The translations under genes were made by a program, and so were the position numbers. Under the pieces are notes generated by a model that was not told where the DNA came from, did no database searches, and saw only the letters and a list, made by a program, of their open reading frames with translations. A stretch of DNA of 64,000 nt from Tenacibaculum holothuriorum. GTDB lineage: Bacteria > Bacteroidota > Bacteroidia > Flavobacteriales > Flavobacteriaceae. This document shows positions 8,746 through 17,835 of the stretch, in pieces. Within the stretch, counting starts at the first letter, position 1. Each line of letters begins with the position of its first letter. The stretch covers positions 1 to 64,000 of the forward strand of contig NZ_LAPZ01000013.1 in the NCBI RefSeq assembly GCF_002120225.1, read 5' to 3'.

Positions 8746-8779
8746 AAAAAAAGCAACCTCATTTGAGATTGCTTTTTTT
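8746..8779 (-). terminator. Terminator of lpd (likely bidirectional)
   Basis: AAGCAA-c-CTC, loop ATTT, GAG-a-TTGCTT with an A run before it and a T run after it. It is 20-50 bp past the lpd stop on the minus strand. Confidence 0.75.
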
Positions 8780-8800
8780 TAAATATATTAGAGCTTTTAA

Positions 8801-10201
8801 TTAAGCATTTAATGGTTTTCCATCCCAAGCAGCTTTAGCCGCTTCTTTTACCGCTTCAGAGTAGGTTGGATGTCCATGACAGATACGAGCTAAATCTTCC
8901 GCAGAAGCTCTGTATTCCATTGCTACAGCCGCTTCCATGATTAAATCAGCTACACGAGCACCTACCATATGTACACCTAATACTTCATCCGTGTTTTTAT
9001 CAGCTAAAACTTTTACAAATCCATCAATATCTCCACTAGCACGAGAACGTCCTAAAGCACGCATTGAGAATTTTCCTGCTTTATAATCAATATCAGCATC
9101 TTTAAGTTCTTGCTCAGTTTTACCTACAGCAGCAACTTCTGGCCAAGTATAAACAATACCAGGAATTAAGTTGTAATCAATATGAGGTTTTTGTCCAGCT
9201 AAATATTCAGCAACAACAACACCTTCTTCTTCAGCTTTATGAGCTAACATAGCACCACGTACAACATCACCAATAGCATAAATATTAGAAACATTCGTTT
9301 GTAAATGATCATTTACTTCTACCATTCCTCTTTCTGTAACTTTTACACCAGCTTTGTCTAAAGCTAATCCGTCAGTATAAGGACGACGTCCTACAGATAC
9401 TAAACAGTAATCACCAGTAAACGTAACTTCTTCTCCTTTTTTGTTAGTAGCTTTTACCACTACTTCATCTCCATTTCTTTCAACAGAAGTAACTCCGTGA
9501 CTTACATTGAACTTCATTCCTTGCTTCTTTAAAACTTTAGTAAGTTCTTTAGAAACATCTTTATCCATCGCAGGGGTAATTGTAGGAGCGTATTCAATTA
9601 CAGTTACATCAGCACCTAAACGCTTGTACACAGAACCTAACTCTAATCCGATAACTCCACCACCAATTACTAATAAATGCTTAGGAACTTCTTTTAGCTT
9701 TAAAGCTTCAGTAGAAGTGATTACACGTTCTTTATCAATTGAAATAAATGGTAACGTAGATGGTTTAGAACCTGTTGCTATAATAATGTTTGTTCCTTCA
9801 ATAACTTCAGAAGAACCATCATTTTTAGTAACTTTTATATGTGTAGCATCTTCAAAAGAACCAACACCTTCAAAAACATCAATGCTGTTTTTGTCCATTA
9901 AATATTTAATACCTCCTGTAGTAGTTTCAACTACTTTAGCTTTACGATCTACCATTTTACCAAAATCGAACGAAGGTTTCTCAACAGAAATTCCGTGCTC
10001 TTCAAAATGATGAACAGCATCGTAATAATGGTGAGAAGAATCTAATAAAGCCTTAGATGGGATACATCCAACATTTAAACAAGTTCCACCTAAAGTTGGG
10101 TATTTTTCTATAATAGCAACTTTAGAACCTAATTGTGCAGCTCTGATAGCAGAAATATATCCACCAGGTCCAGAACCAATAACGATAACATCGTATTTCA
10201 T
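8801..10201 (-). CDS. lpdA: Dihydrolipoyl dehydrogenase (E3)
   Basis: 466 residues, normal length. Re-oxidises dihydrolipoamide in the pyruvate and 2-oxoglutarate dehydrogenase complexes, with NAD as acceptor. Visible signatures: FAD-binding GSGPGG at 9-14, redox-active disulfide GGTCLNVGCIPSK with Cys41 and Cys46, NAD-binding GGGVIGLELG near 180, second FAD motif AIGDV, and the C-terminal catalytic CHGHPTYSE. It is a single-gene unit with its own promoter and terminator, away from the E1/E2 genes. Confidence 0.96.
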   Translation of the reverse strand: MKYDVIVIGSGPGGYISAIRAAQLGSKVAIIEKYPTLGGTCLNVGCIPSKALLDSSHHYYDAVHHFEEHGISVEKPSFDFGKMVDRKAKVVETTTGGIKYLMDKNSIDVFEGVGSFEDATHIKVTKNDGSSEVIEGTNIIIATGSKPSTLPFISIDKERVITSTEALKLKEVPKHLLVIGGGVIGLELGSVYKRLGADVTVIEYAPTITPAMDKDVSKELTKVLKKQGMKFNVSHGVTSVERNGDEVVVKATNKKGEEVTFTGDYCLVSVGRRPYTDGLALDKAGVKVTERGMVEVNDHLQTNVSNIYAIGDVVRGAMLAHKAEEEGVVVAEYLAGQKPHIDYNLIPGIVYTWPEVAAVGKTEQELKDADIDYKAGKFSMRALGRSRASGDIDGFVKVLADKNTDEVLGVHMVGARVADLIMEAAVAMEYRASAEDLARICHGHPTYSEAVKEAAKAAWDGKPLNA

Positions 10202-10239
10202 GAGTTATGTTTGTTTTGTGTTTTTCAGAATAATAACTA

Positions 10240-10268
10240 CAAAATTACACAATCTAACTGACTTGAAA
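10240..10268 (-). promoter_or_regulatory. lpd promoter
   Basis: On the minus strand: TTTC (10265-10268), 17-bp spacer, TAATTTTG (10240-10247). The -7 box is an exact TAnnTTTG. The 5' leader would be about 35 nt. Confidence 0.55.
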
Positions 10269-10282
10269 TAATGGATTGTAGA

Positions 10283-10311
10283 TTTGTTTTAATCGATTTA
10301 TTTTACCTTTG
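10283..10311 (+). promoter_or_regulatory. Promoter of glycosyltransferase gene
   Basis: TTTG (10283-10286), 17-bp spacer, TACCTTTG (10304-10311), a full consensus match. The start codon follows only 8 bp later, so the transcript may be leaderless or nearly so. Confidence 0.65.
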
Positions 10312-10319
10312 ATTTTTAT

Positions 10320-11555
10320 ATGAAGAAACTTTTAATAATAGGGTACGTTTGGGTTGAAAAAACAACTGGTGCAGGAAATAGAATGCTACAATTAATTGAG
10401 TTGTTTTTAGGAGATAATTATCAAATAACATTTGCTTCACCAGCTCATAAAACAGAAAACTCTTTAGATTTAACTACTCTAGGAGTAGAAGAAGTTTCAA
10501 TTGAATTAAATAGCTCTTCATTTGATGAATTTGTATCAAACTTACAGCCAGAAGCGGTGTTATTTGATCGTTTTATGATGGAAGAACAATTTGGTTGGCG
10601 AGTGGCGGAGTATGTTCCAAAAGCAATTCGAGTTTTAGACACGGAAGATCTACATTTTTTGCGCAAGGTTCGTCACAAACAATTGAAAAAAGGAGAAGCG
10701 TTTTCTAATGAAGGGTTATTAAAATCTGAAGAAGCAAAAAGAGAAATAGCTTCCATTTTACGTTGTGATTTAAGTTTGATAATTTCTTCTTATGAAATGA
10801 ATTTACTCCAAAAGATATTTAAAATTGATAAGCAGATACTGTGTCATCTTCCTTTCTTGTTGAAGAATATTACTGATAAAACTATTCAAGCATGGAATAC
10901 TTTTGAAGACCGAAGTCATTTTGTGTTTATAGGGAACTTTTTTCATGCACCGAATGTTGATGCTGCGCTTCAGTTAAAAACAATTTGGAATCATATTAGA
11001 AAACAGTTGCCCAATGCAGAAATGCATATTTATGGGGCATATACCACACAGCAAATTCGGCAATTACATAAACCACAAGAACGATTTTTTGTAAAAGGAT
11101 TTGCAAACGATGCGATGGAGGTAGTGCAAAAATCAAGAGTAGTTTTGGCTCCATTACGTTTTGGAGCAGGAATAAAAGGTAAGTTAACTGAAGCTATGAT
11201 TTGTGGAACACCATCGGTAACAACCAATATTGGAGTAGAAGGTATGCGTGCTGATTTATCTTGGAATGGTTTTGTAGAAAATGATTTTGAGGAATTTTCT
11301 AAAAGAGCAGTTGAGTTATACTCTAACAAAAACCTATGGAAAGAATTCCAAAAAAATGGAGTTGAAATAATCAATCAGTTATACGACAAAAAAAAGTTGT
11401 CAGTGTCTTTTATGAATAGATTTTCGGAAATTCAAGAAGACCTTGAAACACATCGAACATACAACTTTCTTGGGAGTTTGTTACAACATCAAACACTTCA
11501 AGCCACTAAGTATATGAGTAAATGGATTGAAGAGAAGAATAATAAAGGTAGCTGA
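10320..11555 (+). CDS. Glycosyltransferase, GT4-like
   Basis: 411 residues with a two-Rossmann-domain layout. The N-terminus KKLLIIGYVWVEKTTGAG is an acceptor-domain strand with glycine loop. The C-terminal Glycos_transf_1 region has VFIGNFFHAPN, then GAGIKGKLTEAMICGTPSV carrying the Glu of the donor-binding motif. It probably transfers a nucleotide-activated sugar onto a surface glycan; donor and acceptor cannot be told. It is not in a polysaccharide cluster. Its last 80 bp have a decayed partial copy at 13922-13970. Confidence 0.8.
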   Translation: MKKLLIIGYVWVEKTTGAGNRMLQLIELFLGDNYQITFASPAHKTENSLDLTTLGVEEVSIELNSSSFDEFVSNLQPEAVLFDRFMMEEQFGWRVAEYVPKAIRVLDTEDLHFLRKVRHKQLKKGEAFSNEGLLKSEEAKREIASILRCDLSLIISSYEMNLLQKIFKIDKQILCHLPFLLKNITDKTIQAWNTFEDRSHFVFIGNFFHAPNVDAALQLKTIWNHIRKQLPNAEMHIYGAYTTQQIRQLHKPQERFFVKGFANDAMEVVQKSRVVLAPLRFGAGIKGKLTEAMICGTPSVTTNIGVEGMRADLSWNGFVENDFEEFSKRAVELYSNKNLWKEFQKNGVEIINQLYDKKKLSVSFMNRFSEIQEDLETHRTYNFLGSLLQHQTLQATKYMSKWIEEKNNKGS

Positions 11556-11585
11556 AAACTAATATAATAGTGTTGGTTTTTTTAT

Positions 11586-11593
11586 TATATTTG
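11586..11593 (+). promoter_or_regulatory. -7 box before plug-domain protein
   Basis: TATATTTG matches TAnnTTTG and ends 6 bp before the ATG at 11600. There is no good -33 element. If used, the mRNA would be essentially leaderless. Confidence 0.35.
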
Positions 11594-11599
11594 AGTACT

Positions 11600-13894
11600 A
11601 TGAAAAAAATAATTACTACCAGCATTATTTTTATGTTGTCTTTTACTGCTGTTTTTAGCCAAAATTGGCTTGATAGTATAAATAAAAAATATGTTAATTA
11701 CCATAAGTTAGCTAAAGAACAATTTGTTTTTCAATTTAATAAAACATCTTTTTTCCCTGGGGAAGAAGCATGGTTTTCGTGTTTTGTTTTAGATGACAAA
11801 ACTAAGAGACTATTTAAAAAAACTAAAAAGGGGACTTTGTTTATTTATAATGCGAATGGAAAACTAATAAAAAGTTTTTTTTTAAAGTTTGAAGACGGTG
11901 TTGTTCATTCATATATAAAAATTCCTTATGATTATGGTTTTAAAAAAATATATTTTAAAATAGAAACCAATTGGAGTAAGAATTTTAAAGAAAAAGAGAT
12001 AAGAGAACTAAAAGTACTACAAGGTTTTTATGAATTAGATGAAATAGTTAAGCCGGAAAAAAAAGTAGAGTTATATTATGAGTCTAATTCTTTAGTAAAC
12101 AATATTATTAACGTCCTTTGGGTTAAAGTTATACAAGGAAAGAAACAACAAAAATATAGAGGTGTAATAAAGAATAGTAAAAAGGAAGAGGTATCATTTT
12201 TTAAAACAGATAATTTAGGTATTGGTAAAATTTATCTAAAACCTCAAAAAGGAGAGAGCTATTATGTAGAAATAGAAAATAAAGGGTTTAATAAAATTAA
12301 AATCAAAAAATCTATTGAAAAAGGGGTGGTTTTTAATTTGATAGAGAGAAATAATATTTGTCATTTAATGTTTAGATCAAACACTACAGATTTAAAAAAA
12401 GATAGTTACAGTTATTTGATTCACCAAAATGGACATATTTATTATTCTAATAAAATAATTTTTAAAGATAATAAGAGAAATAATTGGTTTCATAAGGATA
12501 GTGTCGGGAAAGGCTTGATAACTATTTCTTTATTTAAAAGAGATTCTCTGATAGCCGAAAGGAGTTTCTATAACAAACCTAAATTAGTTTTAAAACCAGT
12601 AACATTAATAAAAAAAAGAATAAATAAAGATTCTATTAATTTTACTCTACACAAGTTTCATAAAGATTCTTTATTGAATTTATCGATATCTATACTCCCC
12701 TATGAAAAGAAAAGGAAGTTTGAAGATGGATTACTAAATAATAAAAAATACTTTAATAATTTCCCAGAAGGTTTCAGAGAGGGGGATGTGGTATTTGAAA
12801 AAAAGAATATATATCCTTGGAATGAGATTTTGCTAGGAAAAAAGAGTACTATAAAAAAATTTTTTGAGAAAGGTTTTACAGTTAAGGGGAAGTTATTTAA
12901 CAGAAGAAGTGGTGTCCTATTAAAAAACTATGTTTTTGGTTATTATACAGAAAAAGGAAATATTTTAATGACTGAGACAGATTCTTCAGGCTTTTTTAAG
13001 ATTTATAACCTTTCTTTTTATAAAGGTGATTCACTAAAGCTTTTTTTTAATAATAAAAAAGATGTAAGAATAAAAATATTAAATGATTTTTATAAAAAAG
13101 GCGCATTAAAAATAAGAAAGAATAAAATTAGTAAATCAAAAGGAGGAACATTCATTTTTGGTAATAAAAACGAAATTTTAGATGAAGTAAAAGTTAAAGG
13201 AAGATTAATAAAAGAAAAAAAGATAGACGATGAGTTCATTTCACCTGTAGATAGAACAAGTTTTGTGAAAAACTTTGAAATTAATAGTGAGAATGTGAAT
13301 GATTTTAAATCTGTGTTAGATTATCTCGATTCTCAATCAGGTGTGCTTGTTAAAAGTGCTCAAGGAATGATTAGAATTTTTTCATCTAGAGCTCATAATA
13401 CGTCTCTTACACATGAAGGTATCCCAATGAATGTTTACATAAATAATGATAGGTTGAATGGATTAGAATTAACTTACTTAGAATATATAGATATTAACTC
13501 TGTTAAGAGAATAAGTATTAATAAATCTGGAATAGGAAGAGGGGGGAATGATCCTTATGGAGCGATTTCAATTTATTTGAATACCAAATATATAAAGCCA
13601 AAAATTAAAAATAAAATAGTTGAAAAAAAGAATAAACCGTATTATATATTTAAGAACTTAGGTTATAAAAAAGAGCCTATGTTTTTTATGCCTAATTATA
13701 CTTTTTTTCCAGGGGAGAGCCTTTTTAATAAATATGGCGTGTTACATTGGGAACCAGGTGTAAAGCTTGATTCGAGTTCGTATTCATTTAAAGCTAGTAT
13801 ACCCAAAACGATAAAAAAGTATGTTGTATTGATTAAAGGAGTTTCTAATAACGGAAATATTATTGATGTAAAAAAGATTATTGAAGAATATTGA
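11600..13894 (+). CDS. Secreted MG2-like protein with C-terminal TonB-plug-like domain
   Basis: 764 residues from ATG at 11600. A GTG 30 bp upstream is in frame but would precede the signal peptide (MKKIITTSIIFMLSF...VFSQ), so I reject it. The N-terminal part has the macroglobulin-like signature FNKTSFFPGEEAWFSCFV. The C-terminal part (about 560-680) resembles a TonB-dependent receptor plug: SVLDYLDSQSGVLV, IPMNVYINN, GAISIYLNT. No barrel follows. Family members in Bacteroidota are surface or periplasmic proteins of unclear role. Lysine and AT content are high. It lies between the glycosyltransferase and a remnant of that gene's end, suggesting insertion. Confidence 0.7.
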   Translation: MKKIITTSIIFMLSFTAVFSQNWLDSINKKYVNYHKLAKEQFVFQFNKTSFFPGEEAWFSCFVLDDKTKRLFKKTKKGTLFIYNANGKLIKSFFLKFEDGVVHSYIKIPYDYGFKKIYFKIETNWSKNFKEKEIRELKVLQGFYELDEIVKPEKKVELYYESNSLVNNIINVLWVKVIQGKKQQKYRGVIKNSKKEEVSFFKTDNLGIGKIYLKPQKGESYYVEIENKGFNKIKIKKSIEKGVVFNLIERNNICHLMFRSNTTDLKKDSYSYLIHQNGHIYYSNKIIFKDNKRNNWFHKDSVGKGLITISLFKRDSLIAERSFYNKPKLVLKPVTLIKKRINKDSINFTLHKFHKDSLLNLSISILPYEKKRKFEDGLLNNKKYFNNFPEGFREGDVVFEKKNIYPWNEILLGKKSTIKKFFEKGFTVKGKLFNRRSGVLLKNYVFGYYTEKGNILMTETDSSGFFKIYNLSFYKGDSLKLFFNNKKDVRIKILNDFYKKGALKIRKNKISKSKGGTFIFGNKNEILDEVKVKGRLIKEKKIDDEFISPVDRTSFVKNFEINSENVNDFKSVLDYLDSQSGVLVKSAQGMIRIFSSRAHNTSLTHEGIPMNVYINNDRLNGLELTYLEYIDINSVKRISINKSGIGRGGNDPYGAISIYLNTKYIKPKIKNKIVEKKNKPYYIFKNLGYKKEPMFFMPNYTFFPGESLFNKYGVLHWEPGVKLDSSSYSFKASIPKTIKKYVVLIKGVSNNGNIIDVKKIIEEY

Positions 13895-13921
13895 TATATT
13901 AAAATGTTAAAAATGATTTCA

Positions 13922-13970
13922 GGGAGTACATTACAACATAGGTGGGTAAATGGATTGAAAAGAAGAATAA
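13922..13970 (+). pseudogene. Decayed copy of the glycosyltransferase gene 3' end
   Basis: 13922-13939 matches 11472-11489 at 15 of 18 positions, and 13944-13970 matches 11516-11542 at 25 of 27. The 26 bp in between are deleted and the frame is lost. It is therefore a remnant duplication of the end of the glycosyltransferase gene, now separated from it by the plug-domain gene. Confidence 0.7.
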
Positions 13971-13973
13971 AAA

Positions 13974-15188
13974 CTAGTCTTTAGGTGGTTGATAATCTAA
14001 TGGTAACATATTAGCAAAAGCTTCAAAAGCCCAATAACCTTCGTTAAATATTGCATTAGGATTAATTAGAATTCCAGTATTATCTATTTGTGATTTCCCT
14101 TCTAATAAAATGATATTAGATGTTTGAACTCCAGAAGCTTTTTTTCTTTTGCCAAAAAGACCTAACAAATAGTTGTTTTCTTCTGACTCATTTTTATAGA
14201 TAATTGATAAGTAGTCTTGAAAATTCAAAAAAGGTTTATTCTTTTCGAAAGAAATCATGTCTGAATAAATTACATTTCTTTTATATAAATAATCTTGGTA
14301 CTTAGGGAGTGAAGCTTTTCTAAGAACAATAATTGCACTATCAATAGTAGTTTTAGGCTCTATAATTTGTTTGTTAAAATTAATTTTTCCTTTATGTAAT
14401 TGAATTAATTGCCTAGAAATTTCAATTTTTTGTTCTGAAGGCCTATCAGGATTTGGAACTCTTTTAAATTGATTAACCAGAAAACCTTCTTTGTCAATGT
14501 TTTTATTAATTAAACTTCGTAAAAAATGCATTCTAGAACCATTAAAAGCTTCAAGTCTATTTTTCTTCCATTTAGATTTAATTTTCTTTCGTAAGTTTTT
14601 GTATTGTGCATAACCACTAAAGAATAACCGATTTTTTTGTATTGAAAAATCAATTAAATCATAAGTTATTAAGTACCCTAATCCATTATGTTTAATTATT
14701 AAAGTTTTTTTAGCAATAGCAGTAAGAGTATTTGTTTTTCTGTTAAAATTGAAGTGTAAATCTTTTTCGTTTAAAATCTTACATGTAGAAGCTAGTTTAG
14801 TCCTGCCTAAGAAAGCTTGTTTAAATCGTTTTAAATTGTATTTCCAATCTTCATCATAAACTGTTTTATGAATTACAACTTCATTTAGTATGTCATTTTC
14901 TTCTTGAAGCTTAATAGTTAAATTAAGAGGGGTTTCTTCAACATTAATAGGAAATTGTTTTGTTTTGAAACCTAAAAAAGAAACGACTAAAGTATAATTA
15001 CCTTTACTAATTTTTAATTCAAACTCACCTTTTGAATTAGTAATAGAACCTATAGTAGTATTATTAAAATAAACTGAAGCTCCTTCTAAAGGCTCATTAG
15101 CACTAGAGGTTACTTTCCCTTTAATATAAATTTGAGAAAACGAAAATGTAGAAAAGAATAGCAGTAAAATAACAAGTCCCTTTTTCAT
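13974..15188 (-). CDS. Secreted carboxypeptidase-regulatory-like domain protein
   Basis: 404 residues with a signal peptide ending SFSQ. Residues about 22-95 form a CarboxypepD_reg-like beta sandwich (IKGKVTSSANEPLEGASVYF, TNSKGEFELKI), the domain found at the N-terminus of TonB-dependent receptors. The remainder is unrecognised, with basic stretches and no barrel. It belongs to a group of Bacteroidota envelope proteins of unknown function. It is convergent with the plug-domain gene and I see no terminator between them. Confidence 0.72.
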   Translation of the reverse strand: MKKGLVILLLFFSTFSFSQIYIKGKVTSSANEPLEGASVYFNNTTIGSITNSKGEFELKISKGNYTLVVSFLGFKTKQFPINVEETPLNLTIKLQEENDILNEVVIHKTVYDEDWKYNLKRFKQAFLGRTKLASTCKILNEKDLHFNFNRKTNTLTAIAKKTLIIKHNGLGYLITYDLIDFSIQKNRLFFSGYAQYKNLRKKIKSKWKKNRLEAFNGSRMHFLRSLINKNIDKEGFLVNQFKRVPNPDRPSEQKIEISRQLIQLHKGKINFNKQIIEPKTTIDSAIIVLRKASLPKYQDYLYKRNVIYSDMISFEKNKPFLNFQDYLSIIYKNESEENNYLLGLFGKRKKASGVQTSNIILLEGKSQIDNTGILINPNAIFNEGYWAFEAFANMLPLDYQPPKD

Positions 15189-15244
15189 TGTAAAATTTTC
15201 AATAAAAATAGGGACTTAATTTTATGTTTTTGACCTTTTGAGTG

Positions 15245-17278
15245 TTAATTACTGTTAATTAATCCAGCACGTTTTAACAAAGCATCTGAGTTAGGTTTTT
15301 TACCTCTAAAACGTTTGTACAAATCCATAGGTTTTTCAGTTCCACCTTTTGATAAGACATTGTTTTTAAATTTATCGGCAACATCTTTATTGAAGATTCC
15401 TTCTTCTTTAAAATACTCAAAAGCATCTGCGTCTAAAACTTCTGCCCATTTGTATGAATAGTATCCTGCAGAATATCCTCCTTGAAAAATATGAGAAAAA
15501 GCTGTACTCATGCAATTTTCTGAAACATCTGGATATAGTTTTGTGCTTTCAAAAGCGTTTAGTTCAAAATCTTTTACAGAAGAAATTGTCTGTGGCAACT
15601 CACCACCGTGCCAAGACATATCTAATAACCCAAAACTTAACTGACGTAACGTCTGCATACCTTCGTGAAAACTTGCAGATTCTTTTATTTTCTGGACATA
15701 TTCCATCGGAATTACTTCTCCTGTTTCATAATGTTTAGCAAACAGTTCTAACGCTTCTTTTTCGTAACACCAATTCTCTAAAACTTGACTAGGTAATTCT
15801 ACAAAATCCCAAGAAACAGAAGTCCCTGATAAGCTTCCGTATGTAGTGTTGGCTAACATTCCGTGTAACGCATGACCAAATTCGTGGAATAGTGTAGTAA
15901 CCTCATTGAAAGTTAATAAAGAAGGCTTAGTTTCAGTCGGTTTGGTAAAATTACACACAATAGAAACTTGCGGACGCTCATTTACATTATCCTTAATTTG
16001 CTGAGATTTATATGATGTCATCCACGCACCATTCCTTTTTCCTGGTCTTGGGTGAAAGTCAGCATATAAATAAGAGATAAATTCTCCTTGGCTATTTGTT
16101 ACGCTATACGTTTTAACATCTTCGTGATATTTATCGATAGAATCAATTTCTTCAAATTGCAAATCAAATAATTTACTTGAAACTTCAAAAACTCCATCAA
16201 TAACGTTCTCTAGTTTGAAATAAGGTTTTAACAACTCTTGATCTAAGCTAAATAATTCCTTTTTTAGTTTTTCTGAATAATAGGCAGAATCCCATTTCTG
16301 TAGTTGGTCAATTCCGTCTAATTTTTTAGCATAGTTTTCTAAGTTTTCAAATTCTTTTTTAGCAGCTGGTTTCGCTTTTTCTAATAATTCGTTTAAAAAA
16401 TCTAAAACTTTCTCTGGAGTTTCTGCCATTCGTTCTTCTAACACAAAATGAGCATGGGTTTTGTACCCTAATAAATTTGCTCGTTTATGACGAAGGTTTA
16501 CAATGTCTAAAACAATTTGTTCATTATTAAATTCATTTTGCTGAAACCCTTTTTTACCCATAGCAATAGAAAGCTTTTTACGTAATTCTCTATTTTCTGC
16601 ATAGGTCATAAATGGAATATAACTAGGATAATCTAATGTGATTAACCAGCCTTCATGTCCTTTTTGTTGTGCCATTGATTTGGCAGCTTCTTTTGCTCCT
16701 TCTGGTAATCCAGCAACATCTTCTTCATTGGTTAATAAAAGCTCATAAGCATTGGTTTCAGCCAAAACATTTTCTCCAAACTGCAAAGACAATTTTGATA
16801 ATTCAGCATCTAGTTTACGAAGTTCAGTTTTATCAGTATCGTTTAAATTAGCTCCGTTCCTAGCAAAACTTTTGTATTGTTTTTCTAACAACATAGATTG
16901 TTCTGGAGTTAATTCTAAATTATCCTTTTGATCGTAAACAGTTTTTACTCTTTTAAATAAAGCTTTGTTCAAAATCATATCGTTTTTAAACTCGCTTAGC
17001 CAAGGTGAAATTTCTTTCGCTATTTTTTGAATTTCTTCATTAGTTTCCGCAGAATTTAAATTGAAAAAGATTGAAGTAATTCTATTTAATTTATCTCCAA
17101 CATTGTCTAAAGCTTCTGTAGTATTTTTAAAAGTCGGAGCTTCCGTATTTTCTACGATAGTATTAATTTCTTCTTTCGCTAACTCAATAGCTTTTTGTAT
17201 TGCGGGTTTATAATTTTCCTCTTTTATTTGAGAAAAAGGAGCTGTGTTAAAATCTTGTAATAAAGGATTTTTAGTCAT
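15245..17278 (-). CDS. dcp: M3 family metallopeptidase (peptidyl-dipeptidase Dcp-like)
   Basis: 677 residues, matching the oligopeptidase A / Dcp family length. The zinc motif HEFGH occurs at about residue 467 in TLFHEFGHALHGML, and the third ligand Glu lies in the downstream helix. No signal peptide, so cytosolic. It degrades short peptides released by other proteases. The start at MTKNPLLQDFNTAPF is typical for this family. It may be transcribed alone; purE lies upstream with a hairpin between. Confidence 0.92.
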   Translation of the reverse strand: MTKNPLLQDFNTAPFSQIKEENYKPAIQKAIELAKEEINTIVENTEAPTFKNTTEALDNVGDKLNRITSIFFNLNSAETNEEIQKIAKEISPWLSEFKNDMILNKALFKRVKTVYDQKDNLELTPEQSMLLEKQYKSFARNGANLNDTDKTELRKLDAELSKLSLQFGENVLAETNAYELLLTNEEDVAGLPEGAKEAAKSMAQQKGHEGWLITLDYPSYIPFMTYAENRELRKKLSIAMGKKGFQQNEFNNEQIVLDIVNLRHKRANLLGYKTHAHFVLEERMAETPEKVLDFLNELLEKAKPAAKKEFENLENYAKKLDGIDQLQKWDSAYYSEKLKKELFSLDQELLKPYFKLENVIDGVFEVSSKLFDLQFEEIDSIDKYHEDVKTYSVTNSQGEFISYLYADFHPRPGKRNGAWMTSYKSQQIKDNVNERPQVSIVCNFTKPTETKPSLLTFNEVTTLFHEFGHALHGMLANTTYGSLSGTSVSWDFVELPSQVLENWCYEKEALELFAKHYETGEVIPMEYVQKIKESASFHEGMQTLRQLSFGLLDMSWHGGELPQTISSVKDFELNAFESTKLYPDVSENCMSTAFSHIFQGGYSAGYYSYKWAEVLDADAFEYFKEEGIFNKDVADKFKNNVLSKGGTEKPMDLYKRFRGKKPNSDALLKRAGLINSN

Positions 17279-17302
17279 AAAATTCTCTTTTAAAATTGAA
17301 GA

Positions 17303-17330
17303 AACCTCACAAAGGTGAATCTGTGAGGTT
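17303..17330 (-). terminator. Hairpin after purE
   Basis: AACCTCACA pairs with TGTGAGGTT around an 10-nt loop, 25 bp beyond the purE stop on the minus strand. The T run after it is weak, so this is a probable rather than strong terminator. Confidence 0.5.
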
Positions 17331-17354
17331 CTTATAATTGGAGTACTAAAGTAC

Positions 17355-17834
17355 TTATTTTTTTACTCTTTCAGAAGCTTTTTCAACCTTAAGTTTTAAG
17401 CCTTCTTTATAAGCAATAATCTTATCTAAAACACATTTGTCTGAAGCACCAATAATTTGAGCAGCAAGGATACCTGCATTTTTGGCTCCATCTAAAGCAA
17501 CAGTTGCTACAGGAACACCACCAGGCATTTGTAAGATTGATAAAACAGAATCCCATCCATCAATAGAATTTCTACTTTTTACAGGAACCCCAATTACTGG
17601 TAGAGGACTCAGGCTTGCTACCATTCCTGGTAAATGAGCAGCACCACCAGCACCCGCAACAATTACTTTAACACCTCTTTTGTGTGCATTGTTAGCATAG
17701 TCGAATAATTTCTCAGGAGTTCTGTGTGCAGATACGATATCTACTTCAACTTGAATATCAAAACTTTCTAAAATATTTACTGCTTCTTGCATTATTGGAA
17801 GATCTGAATCGCTTCCCATGATAATTCCTACCAT
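17355..17834 (-). CDS. purE: N5-carboxyaminoimidazole ribonucleotide mutase
   Basis: 159 residues, class I PurE. Converts N5-CAIR to CAIR in purine synthesis. The signature GIIMGSDSDLPIM at 3-15 and SAHRTPE carry the substrate-binding Ser, Asp and His, and AGAGGAAHLPGM forms the nucleotide site. It starts 1 bp after the purK stop, so the two are translationally coupled; PurK makes the unstable N5-CAIR used here. Confidence 0.97.
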   Translation of the reverse strand: MVGIIMGSDSDLPIMQEAVNILESFDIQVEVDIVSAHRTPEKLFDYANNAHKRGVKVIVAGAGGAAHLPGMVASLSPLPVIGVPVKSRNSIDGWDSVLSILQMPGGVPVATVALDGAKNAGILAAQIIGASDKCVLDKIIAYKEGLKLKVEKASERVKK

Positions 17835-17835
17835 A

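Noticed and set aside
11570..11599. In-frame GTG start upstream of the plug-domain gene
   Set aside because: It would add ten residues in front of a complete signal peptide starting at MKKIITT, and the -7 box lies inside it.
13895..13921. Transposon remnant between the plug-domain gene and the glycosyltransferase fragment
   Set aside because: No inverted repeats or transposase-like frame; the only recognisable sequence is the glycosyltransferase tail copy.
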